From the NCBI GenBank assembly GCA_021325455.1, contig JAJPHD010000001.1, positions 198,227-262,226 of the forward strand: DNA of 64,000 bases. The letters run 5' to 3'. The DNA comes from Actinomycetota bacterium. Lineage in GTDB: Bacteria > Actinomycetota > Acidimicrobiia > Acidimicrobiales > JAJPHD01. Below, piece after piece: positions 31,838-39,850 of the stretch (position 1 is the first letter of the stretch; each line of letters starts with the position of its first letter). Position numbers and translations under genes: made by a program. The notes under the pieces were generated by a model that was not told where the DNA came from, did not search any database, and was given only the letters and a program-made list of their open reading frames with translations.

Positions 31838-32695
31838 GTGAGGCCTCCCCAGGGGTCGGGCCACGAGGCAGGGGCCGGGTCCAGCCCCGAGAGCGCGGAG
31901 AGTGCCCTGCTGGGGCCAAGCGCCCCGCGGGAGGCCCGGGTGCTGGCCATCGCCAATCAGAAGGGCGGGGTGGGCAAGACCACCACGGCGGTGAATCTGG
32001 GAGCGGCGCTGGCCGAGGCAGGGTGGAGGGTCCTGGTCGTCGACCTCGACCCCCAGGGCAACGCCACCATCGGCCTGGGGTTGGACCGCCAGAAGCTGGA
32101 GGTATCCCTTTACGAGGTCCTGACCCAGGGCCTTCCAGTGGAGGAATGCCTGCAGGACGGCAGGGTCGGCGGTCTGAAGGTGGCCCCCGCCACCCTGGAC
32201 CTGGTGGGAGCGGAGATCGAGCTGGTCCCGGCCATGAGCAGGGAACTGCGGTTGCGGCGGGCCCTGGAGCCCGTCCTGCCCCAGTTCGACTTCGTGCTGG
32301 CGGATTGCCCGCCCTCCCTCGGACTGCTGACCGTCAACGGTCTGGCTGCTGCCGGGGAGGTACTGGTCCCCATCCAGTGTGAGTACTACGCCCTGGAAGG
32401 GGTTGAGCAGCTGCTCCAGGTCATACGCCTGGTGAAGACTCAGATCAACCCCCATTTACGGGTTTCGGCCATTGTCCTGACCATGTACGACGCCCGGACC
32501 AAGCTGGCTGAGCAGGTGGCGGCCGACGTGCGGTCCCACTTCGGAGGAACGGTCTGCCGGACCATTGTGCCTCGGACGGTGCGGCTGTCAGAGGCGCCCT
32601 CCTTCGGCCAGCCCATCACCGTGTTCGACCCCGCCTCCCGGGGGGCGATCGCCTACCGGGAACTAGCCAAGGAGGTGGCTGGCGTTGCGCCGTAG
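31838..32695 (+). CDS. parA: Chromosome partitioning ATPase ParA
   Basis: Deviant Walker ATPase that moves ParB-parS complexes. The signature KGGVGKTT (about 50) is present with the second lysine of the ParA/MinD kind. DLDPQGNAT and VLADCPPSLGLLT are the Walker A' and B elements. The start is not clear: the GTG used here has GAGGAGGT upstream at a slightly long distance, while the frame is open back to a GTG at 31778. Both parS sites lie upstream. The stop overlaps parB. Confidence 0.95.
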   Translation: MRPPQGSGHEAGAGSSPESAESALLGPSAPREARVLAIANQKGGVGKTTTAVNLGAALAEAGWRVLVVDLDPQGNATIGLGLDRQKLEVSLYEVLTQGLPVEECLQDGRVGGLKVAPATLDLVGAEIELVPAMSRELRLRRALEPVLPQFDFVLADCPPSLGLLTVNGLAAAGEVLVPIQCEYYALEGVEQLLQVIRLVKTQINPHLRVSAIVLTMYDARTKLAEQVAADVRSHFGGTVCRTIVPRTVRLSEAPSFGQPITVFDPASRGAIAYRELAKEVAGVAP

Positions 32696-33584
32696 TGGTC
32701 TGGGCAGGGGACTGGGGGCGCTGATCCCTGCCGAGGGGGGCGGGGACGAGGCCGGAGGCGAGGGTGTCTACCGCCTGGTCGCCGTGGCCGCGGTGCGGCC
32801 CAACTCCCGACAGCCCCGCACCCGCCTGGACGAGGAGGACCTGGCCGGGCTGGTGGCGTCGGTCCGTTCCGTGGGCGTCCTCCAGCCCGTCCTGGTCCGC
32901 CCGGACAGAGACGGGACCTTCGAGCTGATAGCCGGGGAGCGCCGCTGGCGGGCGGCGCAGCTGGCCGGGCTGGAGAGCGTGCCGGCCCTGGTTCAGACCG
33001 CCGACGACCTGTCCGCTCTGGAGCAGGCCGTGGTAGAGAACCTGCACCGGCGGGACCTGGGGGCCCTGGAGGAGGCAGCGGCGTACCAGCAGCTGATAGG
33101 CGAGTTCGGTCTTACCCACGAGTCGGTGGCGGCCCGGGTCGGGAAGAGCCGGGCCGCCGTCACCAACACCCTGCGGCTGTTGCAGCTGCCAGCGGGGGTT
33201 CAGGAGCTGCTGGCCCAGGGGGCCATCGAGGCCGGGCATGCCCGGGCCTTGCTCGGCACCGACGACCGGGCCTTCCAGGAGGCCCTGGCCCGACGGGCCG
33301 CGGCGGAGGGCTTGTCGGTCCGGGCCGTGGAGGAAGCGGTGAGGGCCAGGTTGGGGGGAGCGAAAGGGCGTCTGAGGGGCCGTTCACCACGTATAGCGTC
33401 GACACGACCACCAGCAGTTCTTGAGGTAGAGGAATCCCTGTCGTCCCGCCTGGACACCCGGGTGCGGGTGGAGCTCGGGGCCCGCAAGGGGCGGGTGGTC
33501 ATCGATTTTGCCAGCGTCGAGGACCTGGCTCGCATCTACTCGGTGATGACCGAGGGGGCCGGAGGCCAGGGCCGGGGAACCTGA
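32685..33584 (+). CDS. parB: Chromosome partitioning protein ParB
   Basis: CTP-dependent clamp protein of 299 residues that loads at parS. It opens RRSGLGRGLGALIP, the usual ParA-stimulating N-terminus. GERRWRAAQLAG is the CTP-binding box and LTHESVAARVGKSRAAVTNTLRLLQLP (in pieces) contains the helix-turn-helix. A C-terminal dimer domain ends the protein. The TTG start is inside the end of parA. Confidence 0.95.
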   Translation: MRRSGLGRGLGALIPAEGGGDEAGGEGVYRLVAVAAVRPNSRQPRTRLDEEDLAGLVASVRSVGVLQPVLVRPDRDGTFELIAGERRWRAAQLAGLESVPALVQTADDLSALEQAVVENLHRRDLGALEEAAAYQQLIGEFGLTHESVAARVGKSRAAVTNTLRLLQLPAGVQELLAQGAIEAGHARALLGTDDRAFQEALARRAAAEGLSVRAVEEAVRARLGGAKGRLRGRSPRIASTRPPAVLEVEESLSSRLDTRVRVELGARKGRVVIDFASVEDLARIYSVMTEGAGGQGRGT

Positions 33585-33962
33585 CCCTGGCGCTCGGGCC
33601 GGAGACCGGCCCGGCGGGCCCGCCCGGTCGACCGAGGTGCTTGCCCAGGCGGCCAGAGGGTCGGCACCCCCGCTGGTCAGGGTCCCATGGCCGCGGGGCG
33701 GCCCGGGTGGGCGCCCCCCGGTTAGCCAGGGGCACTCCTGGGTACACATAGCGAGAGGGCTGATTAAGCGCGCCCAGGACTCGACCTTGAGGGGTCCCTT
33801 CCGGGAGTGATCCACAACCTCATGCACAGGTTGTGGATGAAGTGGAGGGCGAGGCCTGGTCACCCGGGAGGTTTGGGGCCGAAGGGGCCAGGCCCACCGC
33901 ACCAAGGGCCTTTGACCACGGGCCGTCCCTGGTGGGGGACCCGTGGGCCGCTGGCGGGGAGA
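33585..33962. other. parB-cwlM convergent intergenic region
   Basis: No gene is seen between these convergent genes. The main feature is a strong inverted repeat of DnaA-box-like halves, listed separately. Several GC-rich runs around GGGGGACCCGTGGGCC could form terminator-like hairpins but have no T-runs. Confidence 0.5.
33810..33838. repeat. Inverted repeat of DnaA-box-like arms
   Basis: ATCCACAACCT and AGGTTGTGGAT form a perfect 11-bp palindrome around a 7-base spacer CATGCAC. Each arm holds TCCACAA, the core of a DnaA box. It could be a DnaA-titrating site, a replication or partition element, or a hairpin terminator without a T-run. Confidence 0.6.
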
Positions 33963-34958
33963 CTAGTCCCAGGGGACGGTGGCCCAGGACGCGAGGGCCG
34001 CTCGAAGGGCGTCTGCCAGCTCGGGCGCTCTTTCCACGGCCAGGGCGGGGTCGTGGAGGTCGCAGACGGCTGCCGTCATCCTGGTCTCCCTCAGCTCGGG
34101 GACCGTCATCCCCAGCACGGCTATCTCCGCCCCGGCCTCCAGGGGGGACAGGGCCGAGGCCAGCAGGGTGGCCAGCCTCCGGCCCCCCGGGGACTCCTGG
34201 TAGCCCCGGTAGTAGGCCACCTGGCTGCAGCTCAGCCGGGGGTTCAGCTCCAGACCCAGGTAGACCTCGGCGTCCAGGGCGTTGGCCTGGGCGGCCCGCC
34301 GGGAGCCGTCCGGGTGGAGCAGGCCTAAGGGGACAGCCCCGGAGGCCACCAGGGCCCGGCGCAGGTTCTCGACAACGGGGCCCAGCTCCCCCCCGTGGCC
34401 TATGGCGATGCGGCGGCCCGCCAAGGTGCGGGGGCTGCGGCGCAGCCTCTCCCGCTCCCGGATGGCGGGGATGAGGGCCTGGTCGCTGGTGTGGGCCCGC
34501 AGGCGCTCCAGCTCGCGCAGGGTGGCCCGGCCACAGATCCCGTCCACGGGCACCCCTACATTTCGCTGGAACTCGGCCAGGGCCGCGGCGGTGCGGTCAC
34601 CGAAGATGCCGTCGATGCGGCCGGGGTCGAAGCCAAGGGCGCTCAGGCGGCGCTGGAGCTCGGCAACGTCGTCACCCCTCAGCAAGGGCCGGCGCCGGTA
34701 GAGCAGGCGATCTCCCAGCCAGTAGCCGGCCTCCACCACGGCGGCCCAGGTCTGGGGCCCGCAGATGCCGTCGGCCCGGAGCCCCCGGTGGGCCTGGAAC
34801 GACCGTACGGCCCTCTCCGTCTCCTCGTCGAAGCTGCCGTGGGGGTCGGCCGACCAGCCGCCCGGCAGGGGTGGCACCGTGGGTCCGCCTGCCCCCGGTG
34901 GCGGGCCGGCCCCGGGCAGGAAGCCGAGGGCCCGCAACCGGCGCTGGAGATCCGCCAC
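33963..34958 (-). CDS. cwlM: CwlM-like protein: two peptidoglycan-binding domains and degenerate amidase
   Basis: Homologue by context and domain order of mycobacterial CwlM, a phospho-regulated activator of MurA. Two peptidoglycan-binding (PG_binding_1) repeats are seen (DGICGPQTWAAV, DGIFGDRTAAAL and DGICGRATLREL), then an amidase-3 domain. The latter keeps only part of its zinc and catalytic residues (GHGGELG; the final catalytic Glu position reads AAVCDLHD), suggesting a non-enzymatic role as in CwlM. The start is unclear: homology begins upstream of the GTG used here, but no ATG/GTG/TTG exists back to inside trxA; CTG codons at 35018 or 34985 are possible. Confidence 0.75.
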   Translation of the reverse strand: MADLQRRLRALGFLPGAGPPPGAGGPTVPPLPGGWSADPHGSFDEETERAVRSFQAHRGLRADGICGPQTWAAVVEAGYWLGDRLLYRRRPLLRGDDVAELQRRLSALGFDPGRIDGIFGDRTAAALAEFQRNVGVPVDGICGRATLRELERLRAHTSDQALIPAIRERERLRRSPRTLAGRRIAIGHGGELGPVVENLRRALVASGAVPLGLLHPDGSRRAAQANALDAEVYLGLELNPRLSCSQVAYYRGYQESPGGRRLATLLASALSPLEAGAEIAVLGMTVPELRETRMTAAVCDLHDPALAVERAPELADALRAALASWATVPWD

Positions 34959-35080
34959 CGCCTCACCCGTGCTACCACGGGCCAGGAAGATGGCCTCGCC
35001 CTCGGTCCCGGCCGGCAGCGGTCCGATCGGTGCCCGGTCCTCGCTGGCGCCCCAGAACCCGGGTGGGCCGCTCCGGAGCC

Positions 35081-35407
35081 CTACAGGTAGGTCTGCAGCT
35101 CCTGGAGCAACTGCCCCTTCCCCTTGGCTCCGATGATCCGGTGCTGGGGCTCGCCGTTCTTGAACAGGATCAGGGTGGGGATGCTCATGACCTCGAAACG
35201 GCGGGCGGTCTCGAGGTTCTCGTCGATGTTGAGCTTGGCCACCCGGAGGCTGCCAGCCTTCTCCCCAGCTATCTCCTCCAGGATCGGGGCAATCATCTTG
35301 CACGGGCCACACCACTCTGCCCAGAAGTCTACGAGCACGGGCTGGTCCGAGGACTTGACCTCCTCGTCGAAGCTGGCGTCGGACAGCATCGTTATCTCGC
35401 CTGCCAT
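35081..35407 (-). CDS. trxA: Thioredoxin
   Basis: Small redox protein of 108 residues with the active site WCGPC (about 31-35), VLVDFWAEW before it and the cis-Pro in SIPTLILF. It passes electrons from the adjacent TrxB to ribonucleotide reductase and other targets. ATG with AAGGAGGTC upstream decides the start; a longer open frame upstream has none. It sits between trxB and cwlM as in mycobacteria. Confidence 0.96.
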   Translation of the reverse strand: MAGEITMLSDASFDEEVKSSDQPVLVDFWAEWCGPCKMIAPILEEIAGEKAGSLRVAKLNIDENLETARRFEVMSIPTLILFKNGEPQHRIIGAKGKGQLLQELQTYL

Positions 35408-35534
35408 GGGGACTGACCTCCTTGTCTGTCGTCGTGCCACCCTCCAGGGATGGCCCAGTCGTCGTGGCCCTGGGACCTCCGGCTCGGGGCCGGGGCGCCG
35501 TGGCCCGTGCTTCCCCCCCGGCGGGGGGCGCCCG

Positions 35535-36581
35535 TCACGAGCCGTCCTGTCCGCCGAGCGGGACGGCGGGCTCTGAGGCTCCCCCTCCCACGGAGGCGGC
35601 AGCGGGCCCCTCCCTCTCGTCTCCCAGGGACTCGAGCCAGCGCTCCGCGTCTATGGCCGCCATGCAACCGGACCCGGCGGCGGTGACAGCCTGGCGGTAG
35701 ACCTGGTCCTGCACGTCCCCGCAGGCGAAGACCCCTTCCACACTGGTGCGGGTCCCCTCGTGGGTGAGGAGGTAGCCGGCATCATCCATGTCCAGCTGGC
35801 CCCGGAAGAGGTCCGTGTTGGGCGCATGGCCGATGGCCACGAACAGTCCCGACACGGGGAGGACCGACGTCTCCCCGGTCACCACGTCCCTCAGCCTGAC
35901 CCCCTGGACCGAGCCGTCGCCCAGCACCTCCTCCACCACCGAGTTCCAACGGAAGCGGATCTTGTCGTTGCGGAAGGCCCGGTCCTGCATGATCTTGGAT
36001 GCCCGGAGCTCCTTGCGGCGGTGGATCACTGTCACCGAGGAGCCGAAGCGGGAGAGGAAGATGGCTTCTTCTATGGCCGAGTCACCTCCACCCACCACGG
36101 CGATGTCCTGGCCCCGGAAGAAGAAGCCGTCGCAGGTGGCACAGGTCGAGACCCCGTGGCCGAGGAGACGCTGCTCGGCCGGGACGCCCAGCATCAAGGA
36201 GCGTGCCCCGGTGGCGATGATCAGGGCACGGGTGCGGTAGGTGGGTTCCGAGGCCCCGGGGTCGCCGACCCATATCCCGAAGGGCCGGGACGACAGGTCC
36301 ACCCGGTGGGCCTTGGCCGTGACGTACTCCGCCCCGAAGCGCTCGGCCTGGGCGCGAAGGCTCCCCATGAGCTCGGGCCCGAGGATCCCGTCCTTGAACC
36401 CGGGGTAGTTCTCGACCTCGGTGGTGAGCATCAGCTGACCGCCGGGCTGGTCGCCCGTGGAGGACGGCTCCCCCTCGATCACCAGCGGGCGGAGGTTGGC
36501 CCTGGCGGTGTAGATGGCCGCCGTCAAGCCGGCGGGGCCGGAGCCAATGATCGTGACCTCCCGGAACTCTTCGTTCGTCAT
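35535..36581 (-). CDS. trxB: Thioredoxin reductase
   Basis: FAD/NADPH enzyme reducing thioredoxin. FAD-binding [15 protein letters not shown], redox pair CATC (about 138-141), NADPH-binding [10 protein letters not shown], and the second FAD site [10 protein letters not shown]. It is 348 residues, the last 30 being an Ala/Gly/Pro-rich extension beyond the usual end. The gene is in the same direction as trxA, 127 bases before it. Confidence 0.97.
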   Translation of the reverse strand: MTNEEFREVTIIGSGPAGLTAAIYTARANLRPLVIEGEPSSTGDQPGGQLMLTTEVENYPGFKDGILGPELMGSLRAQAERFGAEYVTAKAHRVDLSSRPFGIWVGDPGASEPTYRTRALIIATGARSLMLGVPAEQRLLGHGVSTCATCDGFFFRGQDIAVVGGGDSAIEEAIFLSRFGSSVTVIHRRKELRASKIMQDRAFRNDKIRFRWNSVVEEVLGDGSVQGVRLRDVVTGETSVLPVSGLFVAIGHAPNTDLFRGQLDMDDAGYLLTHEGTRTSVEGVFACGDVQDQVYRQAVTAAGSGCMAAIDAERWLESLGDEREGPAAASVGGGASEPAVPLGGQDGS

Positions 36582-36630
36582 CCTGCCATCCAGTTCACAT
36601 CCGTGCCTGCTCGCGGCCTCTCAGGCCGCT

Positions 36631-36969
36631 TCACGCCTGCTTGCGCCCGGACCGGCGCAACGTCCACAAGAACAGGCCGGCCACGAAGAAGATTCCCCCT
36701 ACCAGGGCCAGGCTGGCCCACTCCCTGCCCGGGAAGGCATAGATGTTGAGGACACGCACGGTACCTATGGCCACCACCACCAGCAGGACCGCGCCCATAG
36801 CAGCGACGATGATCCCGAAGACGATTGCCCTGGCGACCAGCTGCAGAGGGCGGATGGCCTTGGACCGGACCAGGCCTATCAGCATCTCCAGCTGGTCGGT
36901 GGCCTTGACGGGCCATTCCGACGAGAGCGGCGACGGTCTGGGGCCGCCCTCCTCCTGCATGATGGTCAT
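36631..36969 (-). CDS. Two-helix membrane protein
   Basis: Protein of 112 residues with a hydrophilic N-terminus and two membrane segments (about 45-70 and 80-103), ending in RRSGRKQA. No family is recognised. It takes the place where mycobacteria have sigM and Rv3912, between murJ-degV and trxB, but it shows no similarity to an anti-sigma factor. Probably in the murJ-trxB transcript. Confidence 0.7.
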   Translation of the reverse strand: MTIMQEEGGPRPSPLSSEWPVKATDQLEMLIGLVRSKAIRPLQLVARAIVFGIIVAAMGAVLLVVVAIGTVRVLNIYAFPGREWASLALVGGIFFVAGLFLWTLRRSGRKQA

Positions 36970-37024
36970 TGCCGGAGACTACCCCTCTGCCCGGCCGGGC
37001 AACCCGAAGGGCCGCTGGCAAGGC

Positions 37025-37864
37025 TCAGGGCGCCACCTGGAAGGTGAGGCCGATGGAGCCCGGGCCCGAGTGCGTCCCGATGGTGGGGCCGAGATCGGCC
37101 ACCAGGACCGAGTCACGCGGGACCACCTGGCCGACCAGGTCCAGGAACTCGTCCAGGTCCCCCGCCTGGCCGTGGACCACAGCCACCTGCTCCACCGGGA
37201 GGTGGTGGCGGAGCTTGTCCACGAGGTAGTGCAGTGACCGGGCTCTTGTCCGCTGGCGGGACTCGGCCTGCACGGCTCCGTCCGAGAGCACGATGACCGG
37301 CTTGAAGGACAGCAGGGACCCGAACACGGCCGCAGCCGCCCCAATGCGCCCGCCGCGTCGTAGGTACTCCAGGGTGGCCATGGTGCCGTAGAAGCGGGTC
37401 CGGCTCACCAGGTCCTGAGCCACGGAGGCGACCTCGTCCAGGCTCCCGCCCTCGGCCGTCGTGCGGGAGGCACCGATGACGATGAGCCCCTCACCCATGG
37501 AGATGCTGCGGGAGTCGACGACCCTCACAGGAAGCTGTTCGGATACCGCCTCGGCAGCCACCCGGGCCGCCTCCTGGGTCGCAGACAGGGCTCCCGACAT
37601 GCACACGCACACGACACCGTCGGCACCGCCTTCGCCAGCGGCCTGGAAGGCGGCCTGGAAGGCACCGGGCGACGGGGCGGCGGTCTCGGGCAGGGTGGGC
37701 GACTGGGCACACCGTTCCCAGAAGCCGGAGGTAGAGAGCTCCACCCCGCTCAGCAGCTCCTCGTCCCCGAAGCGCAGGGTCATGGGCACGACCGTCACCC
37801 CCAGCTCCTGGACGAGGTGGTCCGGGAGGTCGCAACCGCTGTCAGTGACGATGTGGGTTCTCAT
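37025..37864 (-). CDS. DegV family fatty-acid-binding protein
   Basis: 279-residue protein beginning VTDSGCDLP, the DegV hallmark. FSGALSATQ-like CMSGALSATQEAA, YLRRGGRIG and FKPVIVL follow the family pattern. In firmicutes FakB members of this family deliver fatty acids to the kinase FakA; no FakA is present nearby, so the role is uncertain. It overlaps the murJ end by 23 bases. Confidence 0.9.
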   Translation of the reverse strand: MRTHIVTDSGCDLPDHLVQELGVTVVPMTLRFGDEELLSGVELSTSGFWERCAQSPTLPETAAPSPGAFQAAFQAAGEGGADGVVCVCMSGALSATQEAARVAAEAVSEQLPVRVVDSRSISMGEGLIVIGASRTTAEGGSLDEVASVAQDLVSRTRFYGTMATLEYLRRGGRIGAAAAVFGSLLSFKPVIVLSDGAVQAESRQRTRARSLHYLVDKLRHHLPVEQVAVVHGQAGDLDEFLDLVGQVVPRDSVLVADLGPTIGTHSGPGSIGLTFQVAP

Positions 37865-39839
37865 CCCCTCTTGCTCCCTGACCTCGCCGGGACCAGGCGC
37901 CGGTCAGCACCGAGGCCGCCGCCGCTCCGAGGCCCAACGTTGCCACGCCGGCGCCCACACCGGCCAGCACGCGGGCCAGGTCGCCGAGGCCGTGGTCGGA
38001 GCCCACGTGGCCGGCCACCACCACCACCGTCACGGCCATGATGGCGCTCAGCACGCACACCCGCAGCAGCGCTCGGCCCAGGCCCGGGGAGAGGCGGGGG
38101 CCCCGGGCCAGCCCCCCACCGCCCGCCCCCAGGCTCCAGGGCCCCTCTCCGGCCGACCCGGGGAGGGCCAGGTAGAGCTGGCCCGTGTCGCTCACCGTGG
38201 CTGCCGTCGAGGAGAGGACCTCGGTTCCCGGCGCCGGGGCCGGGAGGCGGTGGTGGCCAGCCCGGGGCCACCAGCGCTTCCCGCCTTCGAGGCTGTCGGC
38301 CTCCGTGCCGGGCAAGGAGACCTCGTCCAGCCGCCGGGCGAGGACGGGGCCAGCCACCAGGGCCGCCGCTGTGTAGGCGATGGAGAGGGCCAGGCCGAGG
38401 CCCTGGGCCCCGAGGAAGGGCTCCAGCAGGAAGGCGGCCAGGACGTTTATCCCGTTCTCGACCAGGTAGAGGAAGAACACGGTCCGGGTGTCCTGGGTGG
38501 CCTGGAAGGCGGAGGACAGGAACAGGAAGGCGCAGAAGCCGGGCAGGCCTAGGGAGAAGGCCTCCAGGACCGAGGCAGTGGCCCGCGCCCCCGCCAGGGT
38601 CCCTGCCCCGTGGGCCAGCACCAGGGCGGAGATGGGGACGGCCAGCACGATGTACCCGACGGCCGGGGGGATGACCGCCACCACCACCGAGCGCAGCCCG
38701 GCCGCGGCCCGCTCCCGGAAGCCTTCCCGGTCCCGGCGGCTCCAGTGCTCGGCCAGCTCGGGCTGGATGGCGCTCATGATCGACACGGCCATGATGCCCA
38801 CCGGGAGCTGGAAGAAGGTGTAGGCGTACGTATAGGAGGTGATGCCCCCCTGGCCGGAGAGAAAGGCCAGGTGGAGGACGATGAAGTAAGCGACCTGGTT
38901 GGCCATGACGAAGCCGAAGGTCCAGCCCGACAGCTGCAGGATCCGGCCCACGGCAGGGTTGCGGGGCTCCCATCTCCAGTGCAGGGCCCGCCGGCTCTGT
39001 GCGGCCGCCAGCCTCCCCATGCGGGCCAGCCGGTCCCAGCTGTCTCCGCGGTCATGGGTGTTGGCCCACCAGGAGGCGGCGGCGATCCTGGCCCGCGAGC
39101 GCTTGCGGGGGACGAGGGGGGCGGCACGAAGGAGGCTGGGTATGAGCAGCAGCCCCTGGACCACCACCCCTCCGGTGGTACCCACGCCGAGCAGGATCAG
39201 CAGGGCCGGGTCATGGGCGGCACTGGCCAGCGTGGGAGCCGGGAAGAGGGCGTGGACGGCCACCAGCACCCCTATGACCACCAGGTTGTTGGCGATGGGA
39301 ACGAACATGGGGGCGGCGAAGCGCCGGCGGGCGTTGAGGACCGCCGTTACCAGGCCTATCAGGCCGTAGAAGGCGATCTGAGGGGCGAAGAGACGCAGGA
39401 GGAAGCTGGCGGCGGCCCTCTCCCGGCCCAGGTGCGCCACCCGCTGCCCCCCCATGAAGAGGTCGATGATCTGCGGGGCGAAGAGGGCTACGAGCGCCGT
39501 GGCGACCACCAGGGCGACGCCGGCCATGGTCAGCACCGCCGAGATGTCCTCCCAGGCCTCCCTGTCCCCTCGGGACGCCAGTCGCTCGACGAAGACCGGC
39601 ACCACCGTCCCGGACAGCACCCCCCCTATGAGGAGGTCGAAGATGATGTTGGGGGTGGTGTTGGCCAGGTTGTAGCTGTCGGCCAGGGGGTTCTTGACGC
39701 CGAGGGCGTACCCGAGGGCGAACAGCCTGGCGAAGCCGGTGGCCCGCGAGAGCAGGGTCCCCGTTGCCATGCCGAGCGTGGCCCGGGCCAGGCGGGCGGT
39801 CTCCGACAGCCGGGCGCCCCGATCCCCCCCCCGGGCCAT
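37842..39839 (-). CDS. murJ: Lipid II flippase MurJ
   Basis: Integral membrane flippase of lipid II in the MOP superfamily. The first 500 residues hold about 13-14 membrane helices with ADSYNLANTTPNIIFDLLIGG and LPVGIMAVSIMSAIQPELAEHW. A low-complexity loop (about 535-600) leads to two more hydrophobic segments and a basic tail. The pseudokinase and outer beta-sandwich of mycobacterial MviN are absent. ATG start used; a GTG 15 bases earlier overlaps the stop of DUF6049 and is also possible. Confidence 0.95.
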   Translation of the reverse strand: MARGGDRGARLSETARLARATLGMATGTLLSRATGFARLFALGYALGVKNPLADSYNLANTTPNIIFDLLIGGVLSGTVVPVFVERLASRGDREAWEDISAVLTMAGVALVVATALVALFAPQIIDLFMGGQRVAHLGRERAAASFLLRLFAPQIAFYGLIGLVTAVLNARRRFAAPMFVPIANNLVVIGVLVAVHALFPAPTLASAAHDPALLILLGVGTTGGVVVQGLLLIPSLLRAAPLVPRKRSRARIAAASWWANTHDRGDSWDRLARMGRLAAAQSRRALHWRWEPRNPAVGRILQLSGWTFGFVMANQVAYFIVLHLAFLSGQGGITSYTYAYTFFQLPVGIMAVSIMSAIQPELAEHWSRRDREGFRERAAAGLRSVVVAVIPPAVGYIVLAVPISALVLAHGAGTLAGARATASVLEAFSLGLPGFCAFLFLSSAFQATQDTRTVFFLYLVENGINVLAAFLLEPFLGAQGLGLALSIAYTAAALVAGPVLARRLDEVSLPGTEADSLEGGKRWWPRAGHHRLPAPAPGTEVLSSTAATVSDTGQLYLALPGSAGEGPWSLGAGGGGLARGPRLSPGLGRALLRVCVLSAIMAVTVVVVAGHVGSDHGLGDLARVLAGVGAGVATLGLGAAAASVLTGAWSRRGQGARGDENPHRH

Positions 39840-39850
39840 GATGGGGGTCC

